NCBI RefSeq assembly: GCF_000346615.1
Contig: NZ_ANNU01000008.1
Span: forward strand, 1 to 64,000
Reading direction: 5' to 3'
Source: Nafulsella turpanensis ZLM-10
Lineage (GTDB): Bacteria; Bacteroidota; Bacteroidia; Cytophagales; Cyclobacteriaceae
Length of the DNA stretch: 64,000 bases
Shown: positions 16,052-24,743 of the stretch, piece by piece
Numbering within the stretch: the first letter of the stretch is position 1
How the letters are laid out: every line of letters starts with the position of its first letter
Position numbers and translations under genes: made by a program
Notes under the pieces: generated by a model
The model's input: the letters and a program-made list of their open reading frames with translations, nothing else
The model's database searches: none
Told to the model about the DNA's origin: nothing

Positions 16052-18805
16052 TTATCTGTTTAAAATAAAATAACCTGTTATGACCGGCTGCTCACGGTCA
16101 AGTACAATACGGTAGAAATAGGTAGCTTCCGGCAGAAGACTTCCTCCTCCAATAGCTCCCTTATTGCTGTAGCCTTCAAAAACTTTCTGATGATTGTTAT
16201 AACCTACTGCTTCAAATACCAGCACTCCATAGCGGTCGAACACCTGCACGAAATTATCTTCATACTGTTCGATATGCTCAATAATCCAGCTTTCGTTTTT
16301 GCCATCTCCATTAGGAGAAAACCCATCATAAACAATAACTTTCCTTTCGCCTGTTACCGGTTTATCTTTCACTACCAGCACAAGTGTTCCAAAGCTACAC
16401 TGAGAAGCTTCCCCTGCATCATCGCAAATCCGGTATTGATAGGTGTCGGTTCCCCGGAAGGAGGATGATGGTTCAAAATAAATGTTGCCATCCAGCTGGA
16501 TATCAAGCCTGTTTCCTTCTGTTGTTGAAAGGTGCTGTCCTGCTGTGATTACAAGAGGATCGCCATCGGGATCGTAGTCGTTCTGCAAAAGACTTATGCT
16601 GCTGGTGAATTTGGAGGCAGGTTCTACATAGAAGGTATCAGCCATTGCCATCGGCGCCTGGTTCATCCACATCTTTGCCGGTGCAGAATAAACTGGACTA
16701 CAGTCACCCTGCTGCACCAGCACCCTGAACCAGGTGTCCTGCTTAAGATTTTCAAAGGTGTAAGTCGTACCAGTATGATTCAGTACCTGCACATCTGTAG
16801 CAAAAGCATCGGCTGACCACTCCCATTGTACAATGGTACCGAAGTAATCTTCCAGGTGAAGGGTGCCTGTATTTTCACCTGCTTTCACTCGTTTGGCTCC
16901 TGCAAGGGTACCGCCTACCGCCGGGGCTTTTACTTCTATAGTCGCTGAAGCAGAGTAGAACTCACCACAACTTTCGTTACCTACTACAGCCCTAAAGCTG
17001 GTGGTGGCAGGCAAGTTCTGATAGGTATAGACTGCCTGCTGATAGTTGATAATATCTATCTGGGTGGCAAATCCATCTGTGGAGCTTTCCCATCGGAGGA
17101 TTTGGCCGCTGTAGCCATTTAAGGTCAGGCTTCCTTCATTACTACCTGCGCAAACAGAAGATGCCGAGGTGGTAATTTCTCCGGCTATCACCTGCTCTTC
17201 CACTACCACTTCTGCCACTGTGGAATAAACAGGTGCACAGGCTGTACCTCCTATTACTGCTCTGTAGCGGGTGGTTTGGTTCAGGTTCCCGAAAACAAAG
17301 CTATCTGCAGTATGGGCAATATTCTCAGTAGTTGCAAAACCATCGACAGAACGCTCCCAGCGGAGTATCTCTCCTGCATACCCACTCAGGCTGAGGGTGC
17401 CGCTATTCTCCCCGGCACAGACTGCCTGGCCTCCGCTAAGCGCTCCGCCGGCAACTGTACTTACTGCAATACTGGCCACTGTAGAATAAGCCACTGCACA
17501 GGAGCCGCTTTGTACTACTGCACGAAAAGAGGTGGTGGTGCTGAGGTTCTCGTAGAAATATTCTGCTCCGGTAAAATCAATCGGCTGAAAAGTTGCTCCT
17601 CCATCAGTAGAGCTTTCCCAGCGCAGAACAGCACCGGTATAGCCACTCAAAAGGAGGCTGCCGCTATTCTCCCCGGCACAAACTGAAGTACTGCCGCTCA
17701 ATTCCCCTCCCTTGCTCTCCGGGCTCACCTCTACGGTAAATATGGTGGATGAAGCCTCTCCACAGCTGCCATTCTTTACGATGGCCCGAAAGCTCGTGGT
17801 CTGGCTTAAGTTACCAAAGCTGTAGCTCTCCCCTCCTGTTGCCACTGTAGCAGCCGTGGCAAAACCATCGGCAGAGCTCTCCCAGCGTAGAACGGAGCCG
17901 ATAAAATTATTGAGTGAAAGTGTGCCACTGTTTACAGAGCCACACATAGCCGCAGTAGGTCCGCTAATAGCACCTCCTTGAGAAGCCTCCAGCACCACAA
18001 TAGTGGCACCGGAAGAATATCCATACTGCCCCGGAGAAGTTTCGAGATACACCCGAAAGCTCGTAGTTTCCTGCAGGTTGGAATAGGAATAAGTGCTTTC
18101 CCGCGAACTGATTGTAGTAATATCAGATTTAAAGAAATCGATACTGGACTCCCAGCGTACCACACGGCTATATTCACCACTTACCGTCAAGCTTCCGCTG
18201 GTGCCTATACAGTCTTCCTTAAGAACTTTTAGGCCTACGAAGTGATAGAGAGATGGGTTTTCTTCCCACAAATCCGTCATACTCTTGTGACCTACACCAC
18301 CGGAAACAGAACCCTGGCTGTAAATTACTCCAGCATTGTTATAACTTCCTGTTCCGGCCCACTTCCAGCTACCAATGAATACTGCGGTACCCTCATTATA
18401 AAAGGTTACACCATCCTTCTGCAGGTAGTTACCGTGGACAATTAATACACCTCCCTGTTTAATATGAAGACCTGCGCCATTAAGAATGCTTAAATCGCCA
18501 TGGATGCGGAGGGTATCTTCCACTACAAGCATAGACCCTGTTCCACTAAAGGAAGCATTGGAAGGACTTATCTCTGAGCCATGGATGAGGTAGCCTCTAA
18601 CGGTAACTTTGGTGTCGGTGAGATTTGTAATATTACCGACAGGCATAGGGCCATCCCAGCTAGAGGGCTGGTGAGTCAAACCGCTATGGTTATCTCGTGA
18701 GAGGTAAGGTCCGCTCTGTGCCTGCAGGTTAGCAGCGAGGCACATGAGCAGGGGAATAACCCACAGCCGATAAAGATTATGTAAGCGATACCGACCTTTA
18801 ATCAT
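16052..18805 (-). CDS. Repeat-rich cell-surface protein with T9SS type B sorting domain
   Basis: The likely start is the ATG for MIKGRYRLHNLYRL, giving 917 residues with a signal peptide ending near NLQAQ. After an N-terminal beta-rich region come six repeats of about 75-90 residues. Each has a CAGENSGxLxLSGY-like start, RWESSxDGFAT, an aromatic-rich segment and TTSFRAVV. An Ig/cadherin-like domain follows (LLQNDYDPDGDPLVI, GTDTYQYRICD). The C-terminus (FSPNGDGKNESWIIEHIE, VFDRYGVLVFEA, GTYFYRI-like ATYFYRIVLD) is the gliding-motility-associated type B sorting domain. It is exported by T9SS to the surface, perhaps as an adhesin or sensor. The 5' end overlaps the kinase gene by 8 bases. Confidence 0.88.
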   Translation of the reverse strand: MIKGRYRLHNLYRLWVIPLLMCLAANLQAQSGPYLSRDNHSGLTHQPSSWDGPMPVGNITNLTDTKVTVRGYLIHGSEISPSNASFSGTGSMLVVEDTLRIHGDLSILNGAGLHIKQGGVLIVHGNYLQKDGVTFYNEGTAVFIGSWKWAGTGSYNNAGVIYSQGSVSGGVGHKSMTDLWEENPSLYHFVGLKVLKEDCIGTSGSLTVSGEYSRVVRWESSIDFFKSDITTISSRESTYSYSNLQETTSFRVYLETSPGQYGYSSGATIVVLEASQGGAISGPTAAMCGSVNSGTLSLNNFIGSVLRWESSADGFATAATVATGGESYSFGNLSQTTSFRAIVKNGSCGEASSTIFTVEVSPESKGGELSGSTSVCAGENSGSLLLSGYTGAVLRWESSTDGGATFQPIDFTGAEYFYENLSTTTSFRAVVQSGSCAVAYSTVASIAVSTVAGGALSGGQAVCAGENSGTLSLSGYAGEILRWERSVDGFATTENIAHTADSFVFGNLNQTTRYRAVIGGTACAPVYSTVAEVVVEEQVIAGEITTSASSVCAGSNEGSLTLNGYSGQILRWESSTDGFATQIDIINYQQAVYTYQNLPATTSFRAVVGNESCGEFYSASATIEVKAPAVGGTLAGAKRVKAGENTGTLHLEDYFGTIVQWEWSADAFATDVQVLNHTGTTYTFENLKQDTWFRVLVQQGDCSPVYSAPAKMWMNQAPMAMADTFYVEPASKFTSSISLLQNDYDPDGDPLVITAGQHLSTTEGNRLDIQLDGNIYFEPSSSFRGTDTYQYRICDDAGEASQCSFGTLVLVVKDKPVTGERKVIVYDGFSPNGDGKNESWIIEHIEQYEDNFVQVFDRYGVLVFEAVGYNNHQKVFEGYSNKGAIGGGSLLPEATYFYRIVLDREQPVITGYFILNR

Positions 18806-20594
18806 AGAATGTAAGGGTAAATAAAGAACCGCTACCACTTCGGCTATTCACTTTTATGGTTCCGCCCAACTTCTCTATTGTCACCTTCACTATATGCAAG
18901 CCTAAACCAGTTCCATCTGAATTAGGGTTGATTTTATAGAACATATCAAAAATCTTAGGCAGGTGTTCTGCCTCTACGCCTAAGCCGTTATCCCGGAACA
19001 GGAAAGTTGTTTTTCCTTCTTCCTGCTGAACAGTTATATGCAGGAAAGGGTCTTCCTTATCAGGGTCGCAATATTTAATGCCGTTTTCCACGAAATTCTG
19101 GATAACGGAATACATCATTTTTTCATCGCTCTCGAAATGAATACCTTCCTGGATATCTACCTCTATTCGTACTTTTTCGAAATAGCGAATATTTTTAAAG
19201 CTGTGGATAATCTCGCTGACCATAACCGGTAAATTTAATACCTGTTTCTCTACCTCTGCCTGCTTGGCTTTGGTAAGGCGTAAAAGGTCAGCCAGTAAGT
19301 TGTCAAGCCTTTGAGTACTCTTGTGGATGTGCCCGAAATACTCCTGGGCGGCAGCATCTTTTACATCCTGTATTCCTATCTGGGTAAGGCCAATAATCGA
19401 GCGTAATGGCCCCTTTATGTCGTGGGAGGCTTTATACACAAACAGCTCCAGCTCGTTATTATGCTCTTCTATCTGTGCCTTCCGGAGGTTTAGTTCTCTT
19501 AAACTACCGGTAAGCTCGTGTTGCATGGCTTTCAGGCGCTTATTTACTTCCTTGAGCCATTGTTTTTGCCGCCGCAGTTTAGCAGCAAAGAAGTAAATGG
19601 TAAGGGCAACTACTATGAGCGCAACAATAATGGATGAGAAAATGGCGATGCGCCGCTGGTAACTCTCTTTGGTAGCGGCCTGCTCTTCCTGCATCTGGAT
19701 AATTCTGCCCTGGGCTACAAGGTTGAGAGAGTCTTTTTCCAGGATGATCATGCGGAGCTTTGCAATGGCTTCTTTGGTTCTTTCCTCCGACTTTTTGATC
19801 ACCTCGCTATTCTCCTGCAGCACCTTCTCCATGTTCCCCAGGTAACGCTTCAGCTCTTTTCGCTGCTCGTCGCTTATCTGCTCCTCATGAACAAGATTAT
19901 CCCTGATTTTGAGAATTTCTTCCTGAATTTCTTCATTCTTTTCCTCATACAACACCCGCTCTTTTTCCATTTCGCGGGTAATTCGCTCGAAATCTGCTTC
20001 GTAAGTGAGCATAATGGTATCTGCTGCAAAAGGAACAGCTGCAGGAAGAGTTTTTATACCTAGCTTAAGATGATGCGTAAGAGGATCGAAATGCTTATTC
20101 TCTACCTCATAGCCTTTTACCACAAGGTCGGTATCGGTATACCGTAGGGGTGGAGAAAAGGAAATTTTTCCTTTTGCACTGGTTTCGTAGAGCGCGCCCT
20201 GGTAGCGGAACTGAAGATTTTCTTTCACCTCCTCATTGTCCTGGCTGAACGTAAAACTAATATAGAGGAGATCTGTAGGACCAAATATTCGCCTGGCTTT
20301 TACCTCCAGCCGTCCCTCCTCCTCAAAATAAGCTATCTCTTCAATCTCCAGTTTATCATTTCGGAACTCCGCACGAACCGGCTGTGGGAGTCGTTCCTCC
20401 TGTAGTGTAAACTCTCCTTCTGCATTGGTCTGGTAATAGTCACTGTTTAACACAGAAACGGCTTCACCAGCCAAAGGCTTCCCATCCTGGTCGAAAACCT
20501 TTACTGTAATTCCAGTCTGGGTCTGCCCTTTTACCGGCAGCACCAAAAGCATGGCTAAACAATAAATTGTAGTATAGAGAATTAACCTTTTCAC
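18798..20594 (-). CDS. Membrane sensor histidine kinase with periplasmic carboxypeptidase-like domain
   Basis: A 598-residue kinase. Residues 1-23 are a signal peptide and 27-70 are a carboxypeptidase-regulatory-like fold (VKVFDQDGKPLAGEAVSV). About 200-310 is a long charged coiled coil and 316-337 the membrane helix. The cytoplasmic part has the phosphoacceptor box KASHDIKGPLRSIIG (His391), N box QNFVENGIKY (500-509), G1 DNGLG (535-539) and G2 GTGLGLHIVK (561-570). It lacks a receiver domain, and no response regulator is adjacent. It is the first gene of the operon and overlaps the start of the surface-protein gene by 8 bases, which implies coupled translation. It may sense envelope state or secretion. 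Confidence 0.9.
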   Translation of the reverse strand: MKRLILYTTIYCLAMLLVLPVKGQTQTGITVKVFDQDGKPLAGEAVSVLNSDYYQTNAEGEFTLQEERLPQPVRAEFRNDKLEIEEIAYFEEEGRLEVKARRIFGPTDLLYISFTFSQDNEEVKENLQFRYQGALYETSAKGKISFSPPLRYTDTDLVVKGYEVENKHFDPLTHHLKLGIKTLPAAVPFAADTIMLTYEADFERITREMEKERVLYEEKNEEIQEEILKIRDNLVHEEQISDEQRKELKRYLGNMEKVLQENSEVIKKSEERTKEAIAKLRMIILEKDSLNLVAQGRIIQMQEEQAATKESYQRRIAIFSSIIVALIVVALTIYFFAAKLRRQKQWLKEVNKRLKAMQHELTGSLRELNLRKAQIEEHNNELELFVYKASHDIKGPLRSIIGLTQIGIQDVKDAAAQEYFGHIHKSTQRLDNLLADLLRLTKAKQAEVEKQVLNLPVMVSEIIHSFKNIRYFEKVRIEVDIQEGIHFESDEKMMYSVIQNFVENGIKYCDPDKEDPFLHITVQQEEGKTTFLFRDNGLGVEAEHLPKIFDMFYKINPNSDGTGLGLHIVKVTIEKLGGTIKVNSRSGSGSLFTLTFYD

Positions 20595-20988
20595 ATCACA
20601 ATATAAAAAAAATTAAAATCAATGTTTCTTTTGTTAGATTTGGAACAAAAAATGGGGCGTAAGTAAAGTTTATTTTTTAACATCTTTCTATTCTTTTTCA
20701 TCTAAAAGTGCCTTTCGCGCCAGCTTCAGCAAAAGGCAGAAAGAGCAGCAGAAACAGAGAAGAAAGCAAAAAATAAGCCTAACGGTAAGGGTAAGGCAGC
20801 AAACAGTAACAGATGCCAGTAGAAGTATATATGTCCGGAGTCAATGAAAGGTAACCATCCGGGCAGTAAAAATTATTTTAATGCCTGTAATAAAAATAGA
20901 AAAATTACTCCTCGCATATTACAGCATAAACAGAAAAAAGCCCTGCAATCATACAGGGCTTTCAAGTATTACCGGATATAACAGCTTC
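20595..20988. other. Intergenic region between the kinase operon and cystathionine beta-synthase
   Basis: About 390 bases with no supportable gene. The part next to the kinase is AT-rich and must contain its promoter, but I see no clean TAnnTTTG. The centre is a purine-rich stretch (20725-20780). The right end contains the terminator of the cystathionine beta-synthase gene. Confidence 0.5.
20934..20961 (-). terminator. Rho-independent terminator of the cystathionine beta-synthase gene
   Basis: AAGCCCTG (20938-20945) pairs with CAGGGCTT (20954-20961) around an eight-base loop. On the minus strand six T follow (20934-20939). It lies about 30 bases beyond the stop codon. Confidence 0.85.
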
Positions 20989-22362
20989 TTAATTATTCAT
21001 CATTGCCATTAAAATGTCATGCTGCGTAATAATATGAGGCTCATTTTCCTCATCGCGCACCATTACGGCCTGATTCTTATTCTTTAGCACGGAAGACAGC
21101 ACATCGAGCGTGTTATGAATAGATACAAACTGGAAGGGCGGATCCATTACTTCGGCTACTTTTTTATCGCGCAGAGCGGGCTCTTCAATCAGCTTCGAAA
21201 GAATTTTGCTGTCGGTAAGGCTTCCTACAAATTCTTTTCCGTCATTTACCGGAAGCTGAGAAATACCTCTTGTATTCATCAGGCGAATAGCCTCTCCTAC
21301 ATTTGCTTCCTGCGAAATAGTAATGAGCTTACCATTCCCGTTCTGGTTTTTAACAATATCACCGGCAGTAGCAAACTCACGGCTTTCCTCAAAACCGTGG
21401 TCACGCATCCAGTCATCGTTATAAACCTTATTTAAGTAACGGGTTCCATGGTCGGGGAGAATAATCACCATGGTGTCTTCCTCCTTCAGATTTTCTTTTG
21501 CCCATTCCAGCGCGCCCTGTACGGCCGAGCCGCAAGACCAGCCTACAAACAACCCTTCTTCGCGGGCAAGGCGTCGGGTCATAATGGCACCATCCTTATC
21601 GGTTACTTTTACAAAGTGGTCAATTACACTAAAGTCGACGTTCTTGGGCAGAATATCTTCGCCTATCCCTTCAGTTAAGTAAGGGTAAATTTCTTTTTCG
21701 TCGAAAATACCGGTTTCCTTATACTTTTTAAATACAGAACCATAGGTATCAATTCCTACGGTTACAATGGCAGCGTTTTGCTCCTTCAGGTATTTTGCCG
21801 CACCACACATGGAACCACCTGTACCTACACCAGCGGCATAATGGGTTATTTTTCCTTCCGTCTGCTCCCAGATTTCAGGGCCGGTGGTCTCGTAATGCGC
21901 CTGAGCATTGGAGAGGTTATCGTACTGGTTCGGATAAAAAGAATTTTCGATTTCCTTGTTCAGCTTACGGGCAACGGAGTAATAAGAGCGCGGATCCTCC
22001 GGAGAAACGTTGGTCGGGCATACAATTACCTCGGCACCCATCGCCCGCAAAATATTAATTTTTTCCTGCGACTGCTTATCGGAAAGGGTAAAAATACATT
22101 TATAGCCTTTGGCAATGGCCGCAAGCGCAAGTCCCATACCGGTATTGCCCGATGTCCCTTCAATGATGGTACCTCCCGGTTTTAAAATACCTGCTTTCTC
22201 GGCATCTTCAACCATTTTAAGCGCCATGCGGTCCTTCATGGAGTTACCGGGATTAAAATATTCGACTTTTGCCAGCACAGTACCTTTTATGCCTTTGGTT
22301 ACGCTGTTGAGCTTTACCAGAGGGGTATTGCCAATGGTTTCTATAATGGAATTGTAATACAT
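20989..22362 (-). CDS. Cystathionine beta-synthase-like PLP enzyme with CBS domains
   Basis: A 457-residue fold-type II PLP enzyme. Lys43 in NPGNSMKDRMAL is the Schiff-base lysine. EGTSGNTGMGLA binds the substrate carboxylate and GVGTGGSMCG the cofactor phosphate. Two C-terminal CBS modules follow (MNTRGISQLPVNDGKEFVG; and the last about 55 residues, ending QHDILMAMMNN). The architecture is that of cystathionine beta-synthase, condensing homocysteine or an activated serine with a thiol, as opposed to plain cysteine synthase, which lacks CBS modules. It is cytosolic, in transsulfuration or H2S metabolism. It is monocistronic. Confidence 0.88.
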   Translation of the reverse strand: MYYNSIIETIGNTPLVKLNSVTKGIKGTVLAKVEYFNPGNSMKDRMALKMVEDAEKAGILKPGGTIIEGTSGNTGMGLALAAIAKGYKCIFTLSDKQSQEKINILRAMGAEVIVCPTNVSPEDPRSYYSVARKLNKEIENSFYPNQYDNLSNAQAHYETTGPEIWEQTEGKITHYAAGVGTGGSMCGAAKYLKEQNAAIVTVGIDTYGSVFKKYKETGIFDEKEIYPYLTEGIGEDILPKNVDFSVIDHFVKVTDKDGAIMTRRLAREEGLFVGWSCGSAVQGALEWAKENLKEEDTMVIILPDHGTRYLNKVYNDDWMRDHGFEESREFATAGDIVKNQNGNGKLITISQEANVGEAIRLMNTRGISQLPVNDGKEFVGSLTDSKILSKLIEEPALRDKKVAEVMDPPFQFVSIHNTLDVLSSVLKNKNQAVMVRDEENEPHIITQHDILMAMMNN

Positions 22363-22388
22363 TTCAAAAATTTTTGTGTAGATACATG

Positions 22389-22396
22389 CAAAATTA
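22389..22396 (-). promoter_or_regulatory. Candidate -7 promoter box of the cystathionine beta-synthase gene
   Basis: TAATTTTG on the minus strand matches TAnnTTTG, about 27 bases before the start codon. No clear TTTG box is seen at the right distance upstream, so support rests on the -7 element alone. Confidence 0.35.
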
Positions 22397-22577
22397 GCAA
22401 GATAATTTTATATCGGAAGGATGCCTCTGTCATTTTATCAATAACCGCCCTCTCCAATCCTTATAACCTCTAAACATCGCCTTACTTAAAGTGGTTTCCA
22501 ATTTTACAAAGCATTTTCAGCAACGAAAACATCCTGCTAAAATGGCCGTATCTATATAGTATAAACGAAAATGAATT

Positions 22578-22943
22578 ATGGAAGATTCTTATTATGAAGG
22601 GAAGCATTTTCTTACCCCTATGTCGGAGGTTATAAAAGACCTGAAAGAAAAGGGAGTTAAGCTGGAATTTAAACTTCGGGACGGCGCTCTCCTGGATATG
22701 GAAGAAACCCGGTCCTATAAGCCTGATGATTTGCGGATTTCAGACGTTTACCGTTTTGAAGGAACTACCGACCCTGGAAAAATGGATGTGCTGTATGTAA
22801 TCGAGGATAAACAAAAAGGGGAAAAGGGCTACATCTCCAACGCCTACGGCCCTTATGCTGATACTGATGTTAATGATTTTATTAAGGCTATTGAGAAGAG
22901 CAATAATTCCAAAGCCCGGAAAGATATTTCTGACAATAAATAA
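22578..22943 (+). CDS. Small conserved protein, tandem paralogue 1
   Basis: A 121-residue soluble protein. Its core (FLTPMSEVIKDLKEKGVKLEF, then DVYRFEGTTDPGKMDVLYVI and KGYISNAYGPYADTDVNDFI) matches a small Bacteroidota family. Members of that family are often mislabelled phosphoribosylpyrophosphate synthetase in databases although they lack any synthetase motif. The function is unknown. The gene is followed after 146 bases by a paralogue with the same core. The tail is lysine-rich (NSKARKDISDNK), and the last residues DIS are shared with the paralogue. Confidence 0.75.
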   Translation: MEDSYYEGKHFLTPMSEVIKDLKEKGVKLEFKLRDGALLDMEETRSYKPDDLRISDVYRFEGTTDPGKMDVLYVIEDKQKGEKGYISNAYGPYADTDVNDFIKAIEKSNNSKARKDISDNK

Positions 22944-23089
22944 GAGCAGAGAAACTGTTGTTCCGACAGGCAATATACTTTTCAAAGGCGAGGGGCCGGC
23001 TGTAAACCTTTAGCCTTTCTTCCTGCTTTACTAGCACCCGGTATCTTCCTTATTAAAACAGAATTTAAGATTATAAAAATATTAGAGTC

Positions 23090-23479
23090 ATGGACACAAA
23101 TAAAAAATTAGATAACGATAATACAAATAAAGAAAGAAATGCCCTCACCCCTATGACCGCTGTTATAGAGGACATCAAGGACAGAGGGTACACAAAAGAG
23201 TTTATGGTTAAGGATGGCCAGCTCAAAGAAATGGGCACCGACAAAACCTACAAAACCGAATCTCTTCGCCTGGCCGATGAATTTCGATTCGAAGGCACCA
23301 GCGATCCGGAATATATGGGCATATTATATGCTATTGAAAGCGAAAACGGAGACAAAGGATACGTTTCAAGCGCATACGGAGGAGCCAATGCAGATACCGA
23401 AGTACATGATTTCATTAAGAAAATAGATAGCATTCACCGCAAAGGAGAACACACCGATAAGGACATCAGCGACCGCTAA
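23090..23479 (+). CDS. Small conserved protein, tandem paralogue 2
   Basis: A 129-residue protein paralogous to its upstream neighbour. Shared positions include LTPMxxVIxDxKxxG, RFEGTxDPxxMxxLY, KGYxSxAYG, ADTxVxDFIKxI and a DIS-containing end. The N-terminal extension is rich in Asn, Asp and Lys (MDTNKKLDNDNTNKER) and looks disordered. No enzyme motif is present. The function is unknown; similar small proteins are sometimes stress-related in other Bacteroidota, but I cannot show that here. A terminator follows, and both genes face the same way with separate leaders. Confidence 0.78.
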   Translation: MDTNKKLDNDNTNKERNALTPMTAVIEDIKDRGYTKEFMVKDGQLKEMGTDKTYKTESLRLADEFRFEGTSDPEYMGILYAIESENGDKGYVSSAYGGANADTEVHDFIKKIDSIHRKGEHTDKDISDR

Positions 23480-23509
23480 TAAATACAAAAGTGTTTATAA
23501 ATAGCTCAT

Positions 23510-23534
23510 AAAGCCAGCCATTGCGCTGGCTTTT
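23510..23534 (+). terminator. Rho-independent terminator after the tandem small genes
   Basis: AAAGCCAGC (23510-23518) pairs perfectly with GCTGGCTTT (23525-23533) around a six-base loop, then TTCTATTT. It begins about 30 bases after the stop of the second paralogue. Confidence 0.8.
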
Positions 23535-23540
23535 CTATTT

Positions 23541-23729
23541 GAAAATGGAAAGCCGGAAAAGTACATCGGCATTCGTTTCGATATAACTGAGCAGGTAGAG
23601 CATGAGGCGGAAACTATGTACCTTATGAAAGAGCTGGATATCCATATGTGGAAGATGGAAATGAAGGAAGAAGAGCTGAAAATGAACAATACCACCACCG
23701 ATCAGGCGGCTCCAAAAGCAGAGAACTAA
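23541..23729 (+). pseudogene. C-terminal remnant of a PAS/PAC-domain protein
   Basis: An open frame with no plausible start reads ENGKPEKYIGIRFDITEQVE, which is the PAC end of a PAS sensor domain (GKP..YIGIR.DITE). It is followed by a Met/Glu-rich helix (WKMEMKEEELKMNN) and ends at a TAA. The open frame runs upstream to 23505, through the preceding terminator hairpin, where the residues (LIKPAIALAFLF) are not PAS-like. I conclude that the 5' part of a PAS-containing signalling gene has been lost. Because it was short and lacks a start codon it would be missed by standard gene calling. Confidence 0.55.
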
Positions 23730-23754
23730 GGGAGCAGAAACTGATATTCTCTCC

Positions 23755-23794
23755 AAAAAAGGAAAGGGCTTATACATCATAAGCCCTTTCCTTT
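23755..23794. terminator. Long perfect hairpin terminator of pyrB
   Basis: AAAGGAAAGGGCTTAT (23758-23773) and ATAAGCCCTTTCCTTT (23779-23794) form a perfect 16-bp stem around ACATC. On the minus strand T runs end the hairpin (TTTCCTTTTTT). It lies 20 bases after the pyrB stop. It could also end plus-strand transcription of the PAS remnant. Confidence 0.88.
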
Positions 23795-23813
23795 ATATTC
23801 TAAAATAATACGC

Positions 23814-24740
23814 TTATTTATTGGCTGCCAGCAGGTACAGCACGGCCATTCTTACGGCCACTCCATTTTCTACCTGGTCGAGGATAATAGCATTATCGGC
23901 ATCGGCCACATCGGAGCTCAGCTCCACCCCCCGGTTAATGGGTCCGGGGTGCATTACTACAATCTGTTTATCGAGCTTTTGCAGCCGCGCTTTATTAATT
24001 CCATAGTAGAGGGAGTACTCCCGCAGCGAAGGAAAGAACTTCATCTGCTGGCGCTCAAGCTGAATCCTGAGCACGTTGGCAACATCGCACCACTGCAGGG
24101 CCTTATCTACGTCCAGTTCTACCTTTACCCCCAGCTCCCGTACATATTTTGGCAGGAGGGTATTAGGACCACATACCATTACCTCTGCACCCAGCTTTTG
24201 CAGCGCGAAAATATTCGACAGGGCCACCCGCGAGTGCAGGATATCGCCAATGATAACGACCTTTTTTCCCTCAACCTCTCCCAGCTTTTCCCGAATAGAG
24301 AAAGTATCGAGCAGGGCCTGAGTAGGGTGCTCGTGAGTGCCATCGCCGGCATTGACAATATTGGCTTTAATATGCCTGGAAAGAAAATGAGGTGCTCCGG
24401 GGCTGCTATGTCGCATTACCACCATATCTACCTTCATGGCCAGTATATTATTAACCGTATCGAGCAGGGTTTCGCCTTTTTTTACCGAGCTGTTGGAAGA
24501 GGAAAAATTAATGACGTCGGCCGACAGTCGCTTCTCGGCCAGCTCAAAGCTAAGCCGGGTGCGGGTAGAGTTTTCGAAGAAAACATTGGCAATGGTAATA
24601 TCGCGAAGCGAAGGCACCTTTTTAATGGGGCGATTGATAACCTCCTTAAAATTATCGGCCGTATCGAAGATCAGTCGTATATCTTCGGAACTTATATTTT
24701 TAATCCCTAATAGGTGCTTTACACTCAGTTGCTGCTGCAT
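23814..24740 (-). CDS. pyrB: Aspartate carbamoyltransferase catalytic subunit
   Basis: A 308-residue enzyme of pyrimidine synthesis that joins carbamoyl phosphate and aspartate. [13 protein letters not shown] (STRTR at 58-62) binds carbamoyl phosphate. [15 protein letters not shown] is the 80s loop with Ser and Lys. [16 protein letters not shown] and [19 protein letters not shown] are further family signatures. The length fits the catalytic chain alone, and no pyrI-like regulatory chain is present. It starts 3 bases downstream of the pyrR stop codon, so the two are co-transcribed and probably translationally coupled. Confidence 0.96.
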   Translation of the reverse strand: MQQQLSVKHLLGIKNISSEDIRLIFDTADNFKEVINRPIKKVPSLRDITIANVFFENSTRTRLSFELAEKRLSADVINFSSSNSSVKKGETLLDTVNNILAMKVDMVVMRHSSPGAPHFLSRHIKANIVNAGDGTHEHPTQALLDTFSIREKLGEVEGKKVVIIGDILHSRVALSNIFALQKLGAEVMVCGPNTLLPKYVRELGVKVELDVDKALQWCDVANVLRIQLERQQMKFFPSLREYSLYYGINKARLQKLDKQIVVMHPGPINRGVELSSDVADADNAIILDQVENGVAVRMAVLYLLAANK

Positions 24741-24743
24741 GGA

